Assembly: GCF_000022205.1 (NCBI RefSeq)
Contig: NC_012029.1
Location: 1,612,001-1,676,000 of the forward strand
Reading direction: 5' to 3'
Source of the DNA: Halorubrum lacusprofundi ATCC 49239
Lineage (GTDB): Archaea; Halobacteriota; Halobacteria; Halobacteriales; Haloferacaceae
DNA length: 64,000 bases
Below, one piece after another: positions 1 through 8,481 of this stretch (its first letter is position 1; every line of letters starts with the position of its first letter). Position numbers and translations under genes: made by a program. The notes beneath the pieces are model-generated. The model worked only from the letters and a program-made list of their open reading frames with translations, ran no database searches and was not told where the DNA came from.

Positions 1-404
1 GAAATCGGCATTTGTTCGATGTGCGAGTGTACGAAGTGGTTTTTGATAACTTGTGAACTGGAGACCTCAGTGGATGGATCTTCAGCTAACCAGTCCGCGA
101 GTGCTTCTTGTGCTTCCTCCTCACTTTTCTCGATATCACCCCTTCTAAACTGAGCGCCCAGCTTACCTCGGCGGAATTCCGTTCCGTCACTGAAGTGTAG
201 GGATACGTTGTTGTTCCGACCGGTGGACAGCTCAATGGTTTCCCTCGAACCAAGGAGATTGTACAGAATCGCGTTGAAAGTGAGCGTTTTTCCTGTTCGG
301 TTGCCCCCCTGTATTAGTAGGTTCTCACCTTCGATGTTTGTGTGTTCAAACCCCCCGTACTCTTCTTTTGCAAATTCGCGAGAATGAATTTTCGTGATAG
401 TCAT
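1..404 (-). CDS. Archaea-specific SMC-related protein, N-terminal part (cut by window edge)
   Basis: Only the first 134 codons are in the window; the gene runs off the left edge. The N-terminus carries a Rad50/SMC-type Walker A, GGNRTGKT (about residues 34-41), followed by FNAILYNLLG, the usual start of an ABC-ATPase head. The approach FAKEEYGGFEHTNIEGENLL is typical of the haloarchaeal 'archaea-specific SMC-related protein' family, which I recognise from memory. Expected architecture is two ATPase half-heads separated by a long coiled coil, acting on DNA. The ATG directly follows the TAG stop of the upstream membrane-protein gene, so the two are probably co-transcribed. Base composition is AT-richer than the core chromosome to the right, suggesting an accessory or defence-type locus. 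The precise role is unknown. Confidence 0.75.
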   Translation of the reverse strand, partial: MTITKIHSREFAKEEYGGFEHTNIEGENLLIQGGNRTGKTLTFNAILYNLLGSRETIELSTGRNNNVSLHFSDGTEFRRGKLGAQFRRGDIEKSEEEAQEALADWLAEDPSTEVSSSQVIKNHFVHSHIEQMPI

Positions 405-905
405 CTATTCTAACATCACTGGAGCCATTTGAATAGTCCTTTTGATTTTCATAAAAGAAGAGAGACATAATATGAGGATGGATAGTAGAGAGAGGGCAAA
501 AAGCCCGAGACTCATTAGTCGACCAGTTATCAGATACGCGTGAATTCCGAAGACTACGGAAGCAAGCAATCCAGAATAGAATAGACAAGTATATCGAAAT
601 ACTTGACCATCAAACTTGTCAAGATCTTCTCTGTTTCCTTTATATTTATCAATAAAATTCTCTTGACTGTTCTTTTTCTCCATATCTCTTTTCACCTGAA
701 GAATAATAGGAAACGAGAGAAAGGAAATCGCTGGCTTGCTAAGCAGTTCCAGAATGAGCATAAATAGAAATCCGGTAACTGCTGCGCTAAACACTAGCTC
801 ACTTCTAGCTAGGTCAGGAAGCCAGTAGCTCGCAGTGCCATATGTAAGAATAGTTGTAATGACCCCTCCTGGTCCAGTTTGAGTAATTATCCGAATTAAA
901 GACAT
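405..905 (-). CDS. Small multi-pass membrane protein of unknown function
   Basis: I place the start at the ATG at 905 (MSLIRIITQTGP), giving 166 residues. The longer reading to 1037 would overlap an opposite-strand methyltransferase tail. Hydrophobic stretches lie near residues 10-30, 35-58, 105-125 and 130-150, so about four membrane helices, with a charged loop (KRDMEKKNSQENFIDKYKGN) between the second and third. I do not recognise the family. The stop codon touches the start codon of the SMC-related ATPase at 404, so the pair looks like one operon in which a membrane component accompanies an SMC-like ATPase. Codon use is low-GC for a haloarchaeon, fitting acquired DNA. Confidence 0.55.
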   Translation of the reverse strand: MSLIRIITQTGPGGVITTILTYGTASYWLPDLARSELVFSAAVTGFLFMLILELLSKPAISFLSFPIILQVKRDMEKKNSQENFIDKYKGNREDLDKFDGQVFRYTCLFYSGLLASVVFGIHAYLITGRLMSLGLFALSLLSILILCLSSFMKIKRTIQMAPVMLE

Positions 906-969
906 ATTACGAGATTCTATGCCAATCAACTTATGCTTGATTATGGAACCGACTCCTGTAATCACTATT

Positions 970-1107
970 CTTTCACAGTGGTTCGTACTAGAAAACCACC
1001 TGCGGAAGAAGGAGCGCGCCGAGGAATTCGATGCCAATGTCGAGCAGACGGACCGGCTTATCGACGAGATCGTCTACGAACTCTACAGGCTGATCGAGGA
1101 AGTCTGA
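970..1107 (+). pseudogene. C-terminal remnant of an Eco57I/type IIG-like DNA methyltransferase
   Basis: The open frame on this strand reads KKERAEEFDANVEQTDRLID followed by EIVYELYRLIEEV and a stop. The pattern 'TDRLIDEIVYELYGL' is the characteristic last helix of large type IIG restriction-modification enzymes and related PglX-type methyltransferases. No upstream catalytic domain is present: the preceding sequence is occupied by the opposite-strand membrane-protein gene. I read this as the surviving tail of a modification gene lost by deletion or by insertion of the SMC-related locus. Identification rests on this short motif alone. Confidence 0.5.
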
Positions 1108-1326
1108 TTACGTATCGTCTTCAGATTTCTGTTCTCGCGGGAAGCGGGCGGATGAGGTTACGTCGACGTAGCCGGCGAGGTAGCCGACGACGCGGATCGT
1201 GATCGACCAGTGGTCGTCGAGGTCGCCGCGATCGTCAGTAGCGACCCAGCCGGCCTTCGCGAGGACGCGGAGGCGAGTCCAGACGAGACGACCACCGAGG
1301 TGGAGGTCATGAACGGTCTGCCACCA
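1108..1326 (-). pseudogene. Possible winged-helix regulator remnant
   Basis: The reverse frame contains RLVWTRLRVLAKAGWVATDD followed by HWSITIRVVGYLAGYVDV. This has the rhythm of the recognition helix and wing of haloarchaeal PhiH1-repressor-like or ArsR/MarR-like winged-helix proteins ('RLRxLADAGWV...GxxYLxGxxD'). The N-terminal half is missing or unrecognisable, and no good start codon with an upstream promoter is visible. It may be a truncated gene at the junction between the accessory edge and the core chromosome. It could also be a fortuitous open frame in GC-rich DNA; the protein-like C-terminal half is the only argument for it. Confidence 0.3.
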
Positions 1327-1397
1327 CGACGAGATCGACACCTCACAACTACGACTTTGACAAGCTTCAAGTCCACCGCTGGCCGGGTGTAACACGA

Positions 1398-2102
1398 ATG
1401 CAACTCTTCGCCTCGGCGTCGGATCGGCGGCGGGGGATCCTCGCCGTCGTCGCCGTCGGGCTCGCGTTCGTCGCCCTCTACCTCTTCGTCCGCGAGTACG
1501 CGAGTTTCATCACGGACACCGAGGCCTTGCGGCTGTGGCTCCAGCAGTTCGGCGTCCTCGCTCCGCTCGTGTTCATCGCCATTCAGGCGCTTCAGGTCAT
1601 CGTCGCGCCGATCCCCGGACAGGTCGTCGCGCTCGTTGCGGGCTACCTCTTCGGTCCGTTCTGGGGCACCGTCTACAGTATCACGGGCGTCCTCATCGGG
1701 AGCGCGATCGCGTTCTCGCTCGCGAAGCGGTACGGCCGGTCGTTCGTCGAAGACATCCTCCACGAGGACGTGGTCACCCGCTTCGACGAATTCGTCGACA
1801 CCGTCGGCGTTCCGGGATTGTTCGCGTTCGTTATCATCCCCGGCCTCCCCGACGACGCGATCTGCTTTTTAAGTGGACTCACGAAGTGGAAGCTCCCCAC
1901 CTTCATCGCCGTGATCAGCGTCGGTCGACTGCCGGCGTACGTGTTCACGGTCTACGCCGGCGGCAGGATCGCCGACGGACGGTTCCTCTCCGGACTCGCG
2001 ATCATCCTCCTCATCGTCCTCGCGTCGGTGGTCGGCTACTACAAACAGGAGACGGTTAGGGACCTCGTCGCCCGCATCGAGCCGCGACTCCCTTTTAAAT
2101 AG
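1398..2102 (+). CDS. TVP38/TMEM64 (VTT/DedA-like) family membrane protein
   Basis: A 234-residue protein with about six hydrophobic segments. It contains the VTT-domain core: a re-entrant region APIPGQVVALVAGYLFGPFW (about residues 71-90), then GTVYSITGVLIGSAIAFSLA and the basic KRYGR. A second conserved half has FVIIPGLPDDAICFLSGLTK (about 145-164). This combination is diagnostic of the TVP38/TMEM64 family, proposed to be lipid scramblases or small-solute transporters at the membrane. The ATG at 1398 lies just after a stop in the preceding frame. The gene stands alone, with a convergent GtrA gene downstream. The exact substrate is unknown. Confidence 0.85.
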   Translation: MQLFASASDRRRGILAVVAVGLAFVALYLFVREYASFITDTEALRLWLQQFGVLAPLVFIAIQALQVIVAPIPGQVVALVAGYLFGPFWGTVYSITGVLIGSAIAFSLAKRYGRSFVEDILHEDVVTRFDEFVDTVGVPGLFAFVIIPGLPDDAICFLSGLTKWKLPTFIAVISVGRLPAYVFTVYAGGRIADGRFLSGLAIILLIVLASVVGYYKQETVRDLVARIEPRLPFK

Positions 2103-2131
2103 CTCGACGCGTCATGGCGGCCCCCGACGGG

Positions 2132-2554
2132 TCATCCCCACGTCCACTGTCGGTCGAGGACGAAGCGGTAGAGCCCGCTGAGGAAGATGGCTATCGCGTT
2201 GGCGACGAGGTACATGATCTCTCCCCACTCCACGAGCGCGTAGAGGACGCCGAGCTGGATCGGGATCGCCGTCCCGCGGACCAAGTTGGTCTTGAGTAGG
2301 CCGCGGAGGTACTCGGTCGTGCCGGTGTTCTGACTCGCTTGGAACGTCCACGCGTTGTTGAGCACGTACGAGAGGACGATCGTGATCTCGATCGCGATCG
2401 TCGCACCGAGCAGGTAGTTCACCCCGGCCATATCGACGAACAGCCACAACAGACTCATCTGTATCCCCGCGGTGAACGCGCCGACGATGACGAACCGGCG
2501 CATCTGGACGGCGAACGGTCCGCTAACGAGGTTGCGGAGGGCCGACCGGATCAT
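2132..2554 (-). CDS. GtrA family membrane protein
   Basis: I choose the ATG at 2554, giving 140 residues. Upstream codons in this frame are a shadow of the sulfatase gene, whose TGA overlaps this ATG by one base (TGATG), implying translational coupling. Four hydrophobic helices are visible (about 21-40, 46-66, 92-108, 112-130). The family pattern is present: FVIVGAFTAGIQM near the start, LNNAWTF in the middle and FLSGLYRFVLDRQWTW at the end. GtrA proteins work with glycosyltransferases or phosphatases that move polyprenyl-linked sugars across the membrane. Coupling to a sulfatase-fold gene suggests a role in modifying lipid-linked or surface glycans. This last point is inference. Confidence 0.85.
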   Translation of the reverse strand: MIRSALRNLVSGPFAVQMRRFVIVGAFTAGIQMSLLWLFVDMAGVNYLLGATIAIEITIVLSYVLNNAWTFQASQNTGTTEYLRGLLKTNLVRGTAIPIQLGVLYALVEWGEIMYLVANAIAIFLSGLYRFVLDRQWTWG

Positions 2555-4122
2555 CACCGATAGCCGAGCGCTTCGAGGCGGGCCTCGAGGTGCTCGTCGA
2601 CCTCCTCGTCCTCGCCGTCGTCGGCCGCCTCCGCGTCCGTCTGTCTGTCGCGAAGTTCGGCGACGTGGTCCGCGACGATCGGCGCGAACCGCTCGACGAC
2701 CGCGAGCGCCTCGTCGGACGGGTCCGCCGACAGATCCTCCTGCTGAGTCGGGTCCGAGGGTCGGTGGTACAGCTCCGTCTCCGCCGTGTCCGCGTTCTCG
2801 ATGTACGTCCACTCGGCGTCGCGGACGCTCACGAGGAGGTCGCCGTCGGAAAGCGATCGCGGGATCGGCTGTTCGGTCACCTCCTCTCCCCGAACGGTGA
2901 CCGAGACGACGGGCTCCTGATCCGGCGACTCGCCGCCACTGACCGCCGGTTCGAGGGATTCGCCGCGCCACTCCGGCGGCGATTCGACGTCGAGCAGGTC
3001 GGCGACGGTCGGCGGAATCGCGTCGAGCCCGACGTGTTCGGACACGCGGCGACCGCCGTCCTCGCCGGGGACGTTCACGATGAGCGGCACGTGGATCAGC
3101 TCGTCGTACAGCTTCGGGTAGTGCGCGAGGTGGCCGTGTTCCTGGAACTCCTCGCCGTGGTCGCCGGCGACGACGATCGCGGTCTCGTCGGCGATCCCGG
3201 CCGCCTCAAGCGTGTCGAGCAGGCGCCCGACGCTGGCGTCGACCTGTCGCACCGTGGCCTGGTAGAGGGTTCGGAGGTCGCCGAGGGTCCGCTCGCCGAC
3301 CTCCCAGCCGAGGCTCGTGCGCGTGTGGGCGTGGAGCATCCGGTGGGTGCCGATCAGCCCGTCGGAGACCTCGCGGATGTACCGCGGGGCGGGGACGTAC
3401 GGGGTGTGGGTGTCCATGTAGTGGACCCACAGGAAGAACGGCTCGTCGGTGTCGTCGACAAACTCGGTCGCGGAGTCCTCGACGTCGAACATCCGCGAGG
3501 CGTCGAGGAAGGGACGATCGTCGCTCTCGCCCCGGAGCTTGGAGCCGAGACGGCGGAACGGCGACGTGGCGAGTTGGATCCACGCCTCGACCGTCGGGTG
3601 GGCCGCGAGGTACCGACTGTACCGGCTCGATCCCACGCTCGTGACGAACGGCTCGAACTCGTCGAACCCCTCGGGATACCCCCAGTGAGAGGTGAGGAAG
3701 CCGTTGGCGGCGTTGAAGCCGCCGGTCGCGATTCCGGCCTCGGAGAGCACCGACGCGAGCGTGCGAGCGCCCGTCACACCGATGTCGCCGTTTCGGGCGA
3801 AGACGGGCTCGGAGGCGAGGATCGAGGGGAACGAGAAGGGCGTCCAGTTGCCGGTCGCGAACGACCGATCGAAGACGGTTCCGTCGGCGGCGAGATCCGA
3901 GAGCACCGGGGAATATCGATCGTTGTCGTAGGGACCGATCGCGTCCGCCCGGAGCGAATCGATCGTGACGAGGAGGACGTTTGATACCGCTCCGTCCGAT
4001 GTTGAGGTCGAGTCCGTCGAATCCGAACCGGTTGAATCTGAATCGGTTGAATCTGAATCGGTTGAATCCGACGACGTTGGGTTCGATACCGCTGTGTCCG
4101 AGGTCGACGTGTCCGATACCAT
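2554..4122 (-). CDS. Sulfatase-fold (alkaline phosphatase superfamily) protein
   Basis: A 522-residue protein from the ATG at 4122 (MVSDTSTSD). The longer frame to 4212 adds a basic stretch unlike haloarchaeal protein. Family motifs are NVLLVTIDSLRADAIG (about 48-63, first metal Asp), TPFSFPSILAS at the position of the sulfatase C/S-x-P-S-R nucleophile, and the second metal site GDHGEEFQEHGHLAHYPKLY. The nucleophile site reads S-x-P-S without the following Arg, so the enzyme may be a phosphatase or phosphotransferase rather than a true sulfatase. Residues 15-42 are a Ser/Asp/Thr repeat coded by a 15-base tandem unit. No signal peptide is visible. It is coupled to GtrA downstream. Confidence 0.8.
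   Translation of the reverse strand: MVSDTSTSDTAVSNPTSSDSTDSDSTDSDSTGSDSTDSTSTSDGAVSNVLLVTIDSLRADAIGPYDNDRYSPVLSDLAADGTVFDRSFATGNWTPFSFPSILASEPVFARNGDIGVTGARTLASVLSEAGIATGGFNAANGFLTSHWGYPEGFDEFEPFVTSVGSSRYSRYLAAHPTVEAWIQLATSPFRRLGSKLRGESDDRPFLDASRMFDVEDSATEFVDDTDEPFFLWVHYMDTHTPYVPAPRYIREVSDGLIGTHRMLHAHTRTSLGWEVGERTLGDLRTLYQATVRQVDASVGRLLDTLEAAGIADETAIVVAGDHGEEFQEHGHLAHYPKLYDELIHVPLIVNVPGEDGGRRVSEHVGLDAIPPTVADLLDVESPPEWRGESLEPAVSGGESPDQEPVVSVTVRGEEVTEQPIPRSLSDGDLLVSVRDAEWTYIENADTAETELYHRPSDPTQQEDLSADPSDEALAVVERFAPIVADHVAELRDRQTDAEAADDGEDEEVDEHLEARLEALGYR
4000..4076. repeat. 15-base tandem repeat coding (S/T)DSDST
   Basis: On the plus strand the unit GTTGAATCTGAATCG and close variants recurs about four to five times. 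In the sulfatase frame it encodes an alternating Asp/Ser/Thr linker before the catalytic domain. Units nearest the catalytic domain are more diverged (GTCGAATCCGAACCG). Such Ser/Asp-rich linkers are common in haloarchaeal proteins and are prone to expansion and contraction by slippage. Confidence 0.75.
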
Positions 4123-4396
4123 ATTATGCGAGAGCAGGTTCTGACGCCGCCGAATCGCGAGTCGGGCCGACCGATCGAGCCGGATCCCGGTCCCGGAGGG
4201 AACGGAGCGCAAACGTCCCTCGAGTCAAGGTGCCAGCGAGGACTCCCCGGCTCGTCGGGTCGACCGTCAGAATCACTAGTATACCTGACAGCGGTCTGCC
4301 AGCGGCTTGAGGATTTCGGTTCAGGAGACGACGCCGAACGCACGGACGCTCTCGACGGAACGTAGCTATTTGGCGCTCGCGGACCGATAGGGACGT

Positions 4397-5383
4397 ATGA
4401 GCGACGCGTCGAGCGAGACGAGCCGCGGAGAAGAGCCGGCCGGCGCCCGATTCCTCGGGGTCGAGGCGCTCGACGAGACCGTGCCACCGGACGAGATTCC
4501 CGAGGAGGTGCCGGGGAAATCGCGGGTGGTCGATGTCGGCGACGTCCGGCTCCACGTCGTCGAGGCCGGACCCGAAGACGGGAAGCTGCTGGTGTTGCTC
4601 CACGGCTTCCCGGAGTTCTGGTACGGCTGGCACGAGACGATCGTGTCACTTGCCAACGCGGGCTACCGCGTCGTCGTCCCCGACCAGCGTGGCTACAACC
4701 TCTCCGAGAAACCGTCCGCAGTGAGCGACTACCGTATCGACGCGCTGGCGCGAGACGTGGTCGGCCTGATCGACGCGTACGACCGCGAGACCGCCGCCGT
4801 GGCCGGCCACGACTGGGGCGCGGCGGTGGGGTGGTGGCTCGCGCTTCACCACGCCGACCGCGTCTCGGAGTTCGTCGCGGTCAACGTGCCGCATCCGACC
4901 GTCTTCGAGCGCGCGCTCCGGACTTCGTGGGACCAGCGGCTCAAGAGCTGGTACGTGCTCGCGTTCCAGCTCCCGAAGCTCCCCGAGGCGGTCGCTAGCG
5001 CCGGGAACTGGCGCCTCGCCGTGCGGGGGCTTCGGGAGTCGAGCGATCCGGGGACGTTCAGCGGCGAAGACTTCAGACGCTACCGTCGCGCGTGGAACCG
5101 CGAGGGCGCGTTCGAGGCGATGGTGAACTGGTACCGGGCGATCGTCCGCGACCGTCCGACGCCGGCGACGGAGACGGTCGAGGTCCCGACGCTCGTGATC
5201 TGGGGCGCGAAGGACCGCTTCCTTTCCACGCGACTGGCCGGCGAGAGCGTCGACCGCTGCGCTGACGGCCGACTCCTCATCCTCGACACGGCGACCCACT
5301 GGGTCGTCCACGAGGAGCCGCACCGGGTCGCCAAGGCGATCGCCGACCACGCCGACCCGCTTCCCCCGGGCGCGCGGGAGTAG
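4397..5383 (+). CDS. Alpha/beta hydrolase, epoxide hydrolase/haloacetate dehalogenase type
   Basis: A 328-residue protein. The oxyanion-hole motif HGFPEFWYGWH is at residues 69-79. The nucleophile elbow GHDWGAAVGW has an Asp nucleophile at about residue 139, as in epoxide hydrolases and haloalkanoate dehalogenases (Ser would mark an esterase). The catalytic His is in the C-terminal segment ATHWVVHEEP. The first 40 residues are an acidic extension rich in Glu. The Asp nucleophile limits the chemistry to ester-intermediate hydrolysis of an epoxide or C-halogen bond, but the substrate cannot be read from sequence. It is a single gene with a convergent sulfatase upstream and a cupin-rhodanese pair downstream. 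Confidence 0.85.
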   Translation: MSDASSETSRGEEPAGARFLGVEALDETVPPDEIPEEVPGKSRVVDVGDVRLHVVEAGPEDGKLLVLLHGFPEFWYGWHETIVSLANAGYRVVVPDQRGYNLSEKPSAVSDYRIDALARDVVGLIDAYDRETAAVAGHDWGAAVGWWLALHHADRVSEFVAVNVPHPTVFERALRTSWDQRLKSWYVLAFQLPKLPEAVASAGNWRLAVRGLRESSDPGTFSGEDFRRYRRAWNREGAFEAMVNWYRAIVRDRPTPATETVEVPTLVIWGAKDRFLSTRLAGESVDRCADGRLLILDTATHWVVHEEPHRVAKAIADHADPLPPGARE

Positions 5384-5395
5384 TCCGCCAAACGA

Positions 5396-5404
5396 CTTTT
5401 ATAT
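5396..5404 (+). promoter_or_regulatory. TATA box for the cupin-rhodanese operon
   Basis: The sequence CTTTTATAT lies 22-30 bases before the ATG at 5426. That is the distance expected for a haloarchaeal leaderless or short-leader transcript. It sits just after the stop codon of the hydrolase gene. Confidence 0.55.
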
Positions 5405-5425
5405 CGACGCCGGCGACGACAGGGT

Positions 5426-5752
5426 ATGACGATCGATCGATACGCGGACGCCGTCGACGGGCTCGCACCCGACGCCGGGGAGGTCGAGACGGCGGAACTG
5501 GCCGTCACCGACGACGTGCTCGTCAAGGCGTTCGCGCTCGGGCCGGGCGCAACCGTCGAGCCGCACGAGCACGGCGACGCCACCAACGTTTTCCACGTCC
5601 TCGAAGGCGAGCCGACCCTCATTCGCGGGGACAACGAGGAGTCGCTCGCGGCGCCCGCGGTCGTGTTGAACGAGCGCGGAACCGTCCACGGCGCTCGGAA
5701 CGACACCGACGAGCGCGCCGTCATCACCGCCAGCCTCTGCCCGCTCCCCTGA
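5426..5752 (+). CDS. Cupin-domain protein
   Basis: A 108-residue single-domain cupin. The first metal-binding motif appears as VEPHEHGDATNVFHVLEGEP (about residues 48-67) and the second as GTVHGARN, giving the usual His/His/Glu/His set. The TGA stop overlaps the ATG of the rhodanese gene (TGATG), so the two are translated together. Small cupins like this bind a metal and may act as dioxygenases, isomerases or sensors; none can be assigned here. Pairing with a rhodanese hints at sulfur or thiol metabolism, which is inference from context. Confidence 0.8.
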   Translation: MTIDRYADAVDGLAPDAGEVETAELAVTDDVLVKAFALGPGATVEPHEHGDATNVFHVLEGEPTLIRGDNEESLAAPAVVLNERGTVHGARNDTDERAVITASLCPLP

Positions 5753-6174
5753 TGGACGGCGAGATCGACCCCGACGAGCTGGCGGCGCTGCTCGACGACG
5801 AGGAGACCGAGACCGTCGACGCAGACGACACCGACCTCCGGATCGTCGACATCCGCGATCGCCGCGCGTTCGACCGCGGGCACATTCCCGACAGCGAGTG
5901 CATTCCCTTCCCGGAGCTGACGACCCGTATCGCGGAACTGGAGGGCGCCGCTCGGATCGTCACCGTCTGCCCCCACGGGGTCGCCAGCCGGCAGGCGGCC
6001 CAGCTCATCGGAAGCTACGCAGGGACCCAAAATGTGCGCGTCGACAGCCTCCGCGGCGGCATCGAGGCGTGGGAGCGTGACGTGGGCGCGTTGGTCCCGA
6101 CAGCGGCAGACGGAGCCGACGGCGGAACGGACCCGACCCCAGACGCCGACGAAGGCCCGGACGCCCCCTTTTAA
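5752..6174 (+). CDS. Rhodanese-like domain protein
   Basis: A 140-residue single rhodanese domain. The conserved N-terminal signature DIRDRRAFDRGHIPDSECIP is present (about residues 27-46). The active-site loop VCPHGVASRQAAQLIG keeps the catalytic cysteine. The last 25 residues are an acidic, low-complexity tail. Single-domain rhodaneses carry sulfane sulfur as a cysteine persulfide and deliver it to tRNA thiolation, Fe-S or cofactor pathways. Start and stop overlap with the cupin gene makes this a two-gene operon. Confidence 0.85.
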   Translation: MDGEIDPDELAALLDDEETETVDADDTDLRIVDIRDRRAFDRGHIPDSECIPFPELTTRIAELEGAARIVTVCPHGVASRQAAQLIGSYAGTQNVRVDSLRGGIEAWERDVGALVPTAADGADGGTDPTPDADEGPDAPF

Positions 6175-6192
6175 ATTCCCTCTCTCACCCAG

Positions 6193-8371
6193 TTACGTCC
6201 CCCGCCGACCGCGACGCGCGAGCGCCGCACTGGCGACGATTACCGAGACGAGGGCGACCGCAGGACCGAACCCGGGCGCGCCGTCGGCCGAGAGCGGCCT
6301 CTCGCTTTCGACGGCCACCGTCGTCGACGCCTCGTCGACGGGGCCGACGACGCGTACGGTCACATTCTTGGATCTGCCGACGCCGAGCGGTCCCGCGCCG
6401 CCGTCAAACGTGACCTCGCGTTCGATCGTCGTCTCCGTGCCGGCGTCCAGCCGCACCGGTACGGTCGCGACCGTCCCACTGCCGACTCGGAACTCGATCT
6501 CCCCGCCCGCGGGAACGCTCGCGTCGTTGCCGACGGTCGCGGTCGCGACGACCGACTCGCCGGCGGGCACGCGGTCGCGGTCGGTCGAGACCCCCCGGAC
6601 GAGCGGCCGCGCGGGCTCGGAGACGGTGACAGTCAGGCGCTCGCTGCCGATCCGGACCTCGTACTCCCCCGTGGATCCGAAGCGGTGCTCGAAGCGCTCG
6701 ATCGTCTCGGCGCCGGCGTCGAGCGCCCCGGACCGGTTCGCGACCGGCTCGCCGTCGACCGAGAGCGACAGGTCGTAGCTCCCGGTCGCGCCGCCCGTGT
6801 TGGACGCGACGACCGCCGCTTCGAGCGACTCGCCGACGACAAGCTCGACGGGGTCGCGGGCGACGGTCCGGTTCCGGTACTCGCCGGTCGCTCTGACTCC
6901 GTCGTCTGCGAGTCCGTACCCCACCTGTGCGGGAGTCTCGCCGAACGCTGCCGCGTGGGTGTCCCGATCCCACGTCTCAGTGGTCGCCCGCGTCGTCGTG
7001 AGGCGCTCGGCTTCGTCGCGGATCTCGGCCGCGGTCGCGTCGTCGGCGCCCTCGGCGGCCGCCGCCTCGACCGTGTCGAGGAGACGGTCGTTGGTGACCG
7101 GTTCGTCGGCCTCGTTCAACTCGCGGAGGACCGTCGCGAGCGACGCGGCACCGTCGGTCGCGGCCCGGAGCCGGCGGTCGATCTCGCCGGCGACGAGCGC
7201 ACCCTTCGTGTAGTCGGCGTGTCCGTCCCACGTGGTCGGGTTGGAAAGCACCGCCGAGGCGTCGGGCTCGCGCTCGCCGCGAGCCAGCGTGCGCTCGAAC
7301 GCGTCGAAGTCGGCAGCGCCGCGGTCGAGCGCGAACAGCGCGGCGTAGTGGGTCGCGCTCGCCTCCGTGATCCACTGGCCGCTCGCCTCGGTGCGGTACG
7401 CCTGCCGGGTGTGTACGTACTCGTGGGTCCAGACGTCCGCGGCCGTGCCGGCGGGTTCCCCGTCCCGAACCCACAGGTCCGCGTCGCCGGTCTGGAGCCC
7501 GCGAACGGCCCACGACACTTCACCCGTGGGGGCGACGAACGCGACCACCGTTTCGTCGCGGGCGCCGACCTGCAGCGCGGTCGACGCGTTCTCGAAGGCA
7601 CCGAACACCTCGTCGGGCGAGGCGACCGGATCCGCTGCATCGGGGACGATCAGCCGGTACTGTTGGCCTGCGGCCTCTCGAACGTGCTCCTCGTGTGGCC
7701 CGAGGAACGCCATCGACTGCGAGGCGACGCCCTCGCCCGCGGCGACCGTCTCACGGTCGAGCCGGACCTGCCCCCTCGTACTGCCCGGTGTACGACCACG
7801 CGGCGCCGACGCGGGGGGTTCTGACGAGCGCCCACTCGCCCGCGTCGACGAAGCGGTAGGCGCCGTCGGCCGCAAGCGGTCCCTCTTCCTCAATCGTGTC
7901 GTTCGCGTCGATGGCGTAGGTAAGCGAGGGGTCGGCGGTATCGCCGTCCCACTCCCAGACCGATTCGTCGGGCCCGGCGTCGTCGGCCGGAACGAACCCG
8001 TCGGCCTCGATGTCGGCGTCACCGTCGGCGGCACTGAGCAGCGTCACTTCGAGCTCCGTGACGCGGTCGGGGATCTCCGCCCGGGTCGTAACGCCGACCG
8101 TCCCGCGCTCGTCGGTCTGGGCCAGTTCGTTTCGCAGCCGGATCACGTCGGCGTCGTCTCCGGCGGTCTGTGCCGCCGGCCCCGGATCGCCCTGAGAGTG
8201 CCCCGAGAACGACTCGACGGCGGGGTTCGTCTCGCCGTCGACGACCGCGCTGTCGACGTGGTCCACGTGCTCCGCGCCGACCGCAACCGGTGCGATCAGG
8301 GTGGCCGCCAACGCGACGATCAGGAGCGCGACGACGGCTCGAACGCCCGGGGACGATTCCGCCCGTGTCAT
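6193..8371 (-). pseudogene. Secreted HExxH metalloprotease with PGF-CTERM anchor, interrupted by one frameshift
   Basis: Two overlapping frames form one protein of about 725 residues. The first runs from ATG 8371 with a signal peptide (AVVALLIVALAATLIAPVAV) and ends with a stop at 7751. The second continues to 6193. Frames can be joined at a run of five C at 7771-7775 (plus strand): removing one base gives GQYEGQVRLDRETV in frame. The second half has WTHEYVHTRQAY (zinc HExxH, gluzincin/M61-like with a downstream Glu helix WITEASATHYAA). Two Ig-like CARDB-type domains follow, then DGAPGFGPAVALV with a membrane helix and Arg tail, the PGF-CTERM archaeosortase signal. It may be a true pseudogene, a phase-variable homopolymer, or a sequencing error. 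Confidence 0.75.
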
Positions 8372-8481
8372 GCGTGTCGTAGTGTGCGCGGCGGATTAAG
8401 GGCTGTTAGTGAGTTTGTTGACACGAATTGCCAGCTGACGAGACGAGTCGGCGCGTTGAGGACAGAAGCAGGACGGCCGCC

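Noticed and set aside
2590-3984. 464-codon plus-strand frame opposite the sulfatase-like gene
   Set aside because: Basic and Arg/Val-rich, as expected of antisense frames in GC-rich DNA; sulfatase motifs lie on the other strand.
6685-7824. Long plus-strand open frame opposite the metalloprotease
   Set aside because: Arg/Gly-rich composition without domains; the opposite frame encodes HEYVH and the PGF-CTERM signal.
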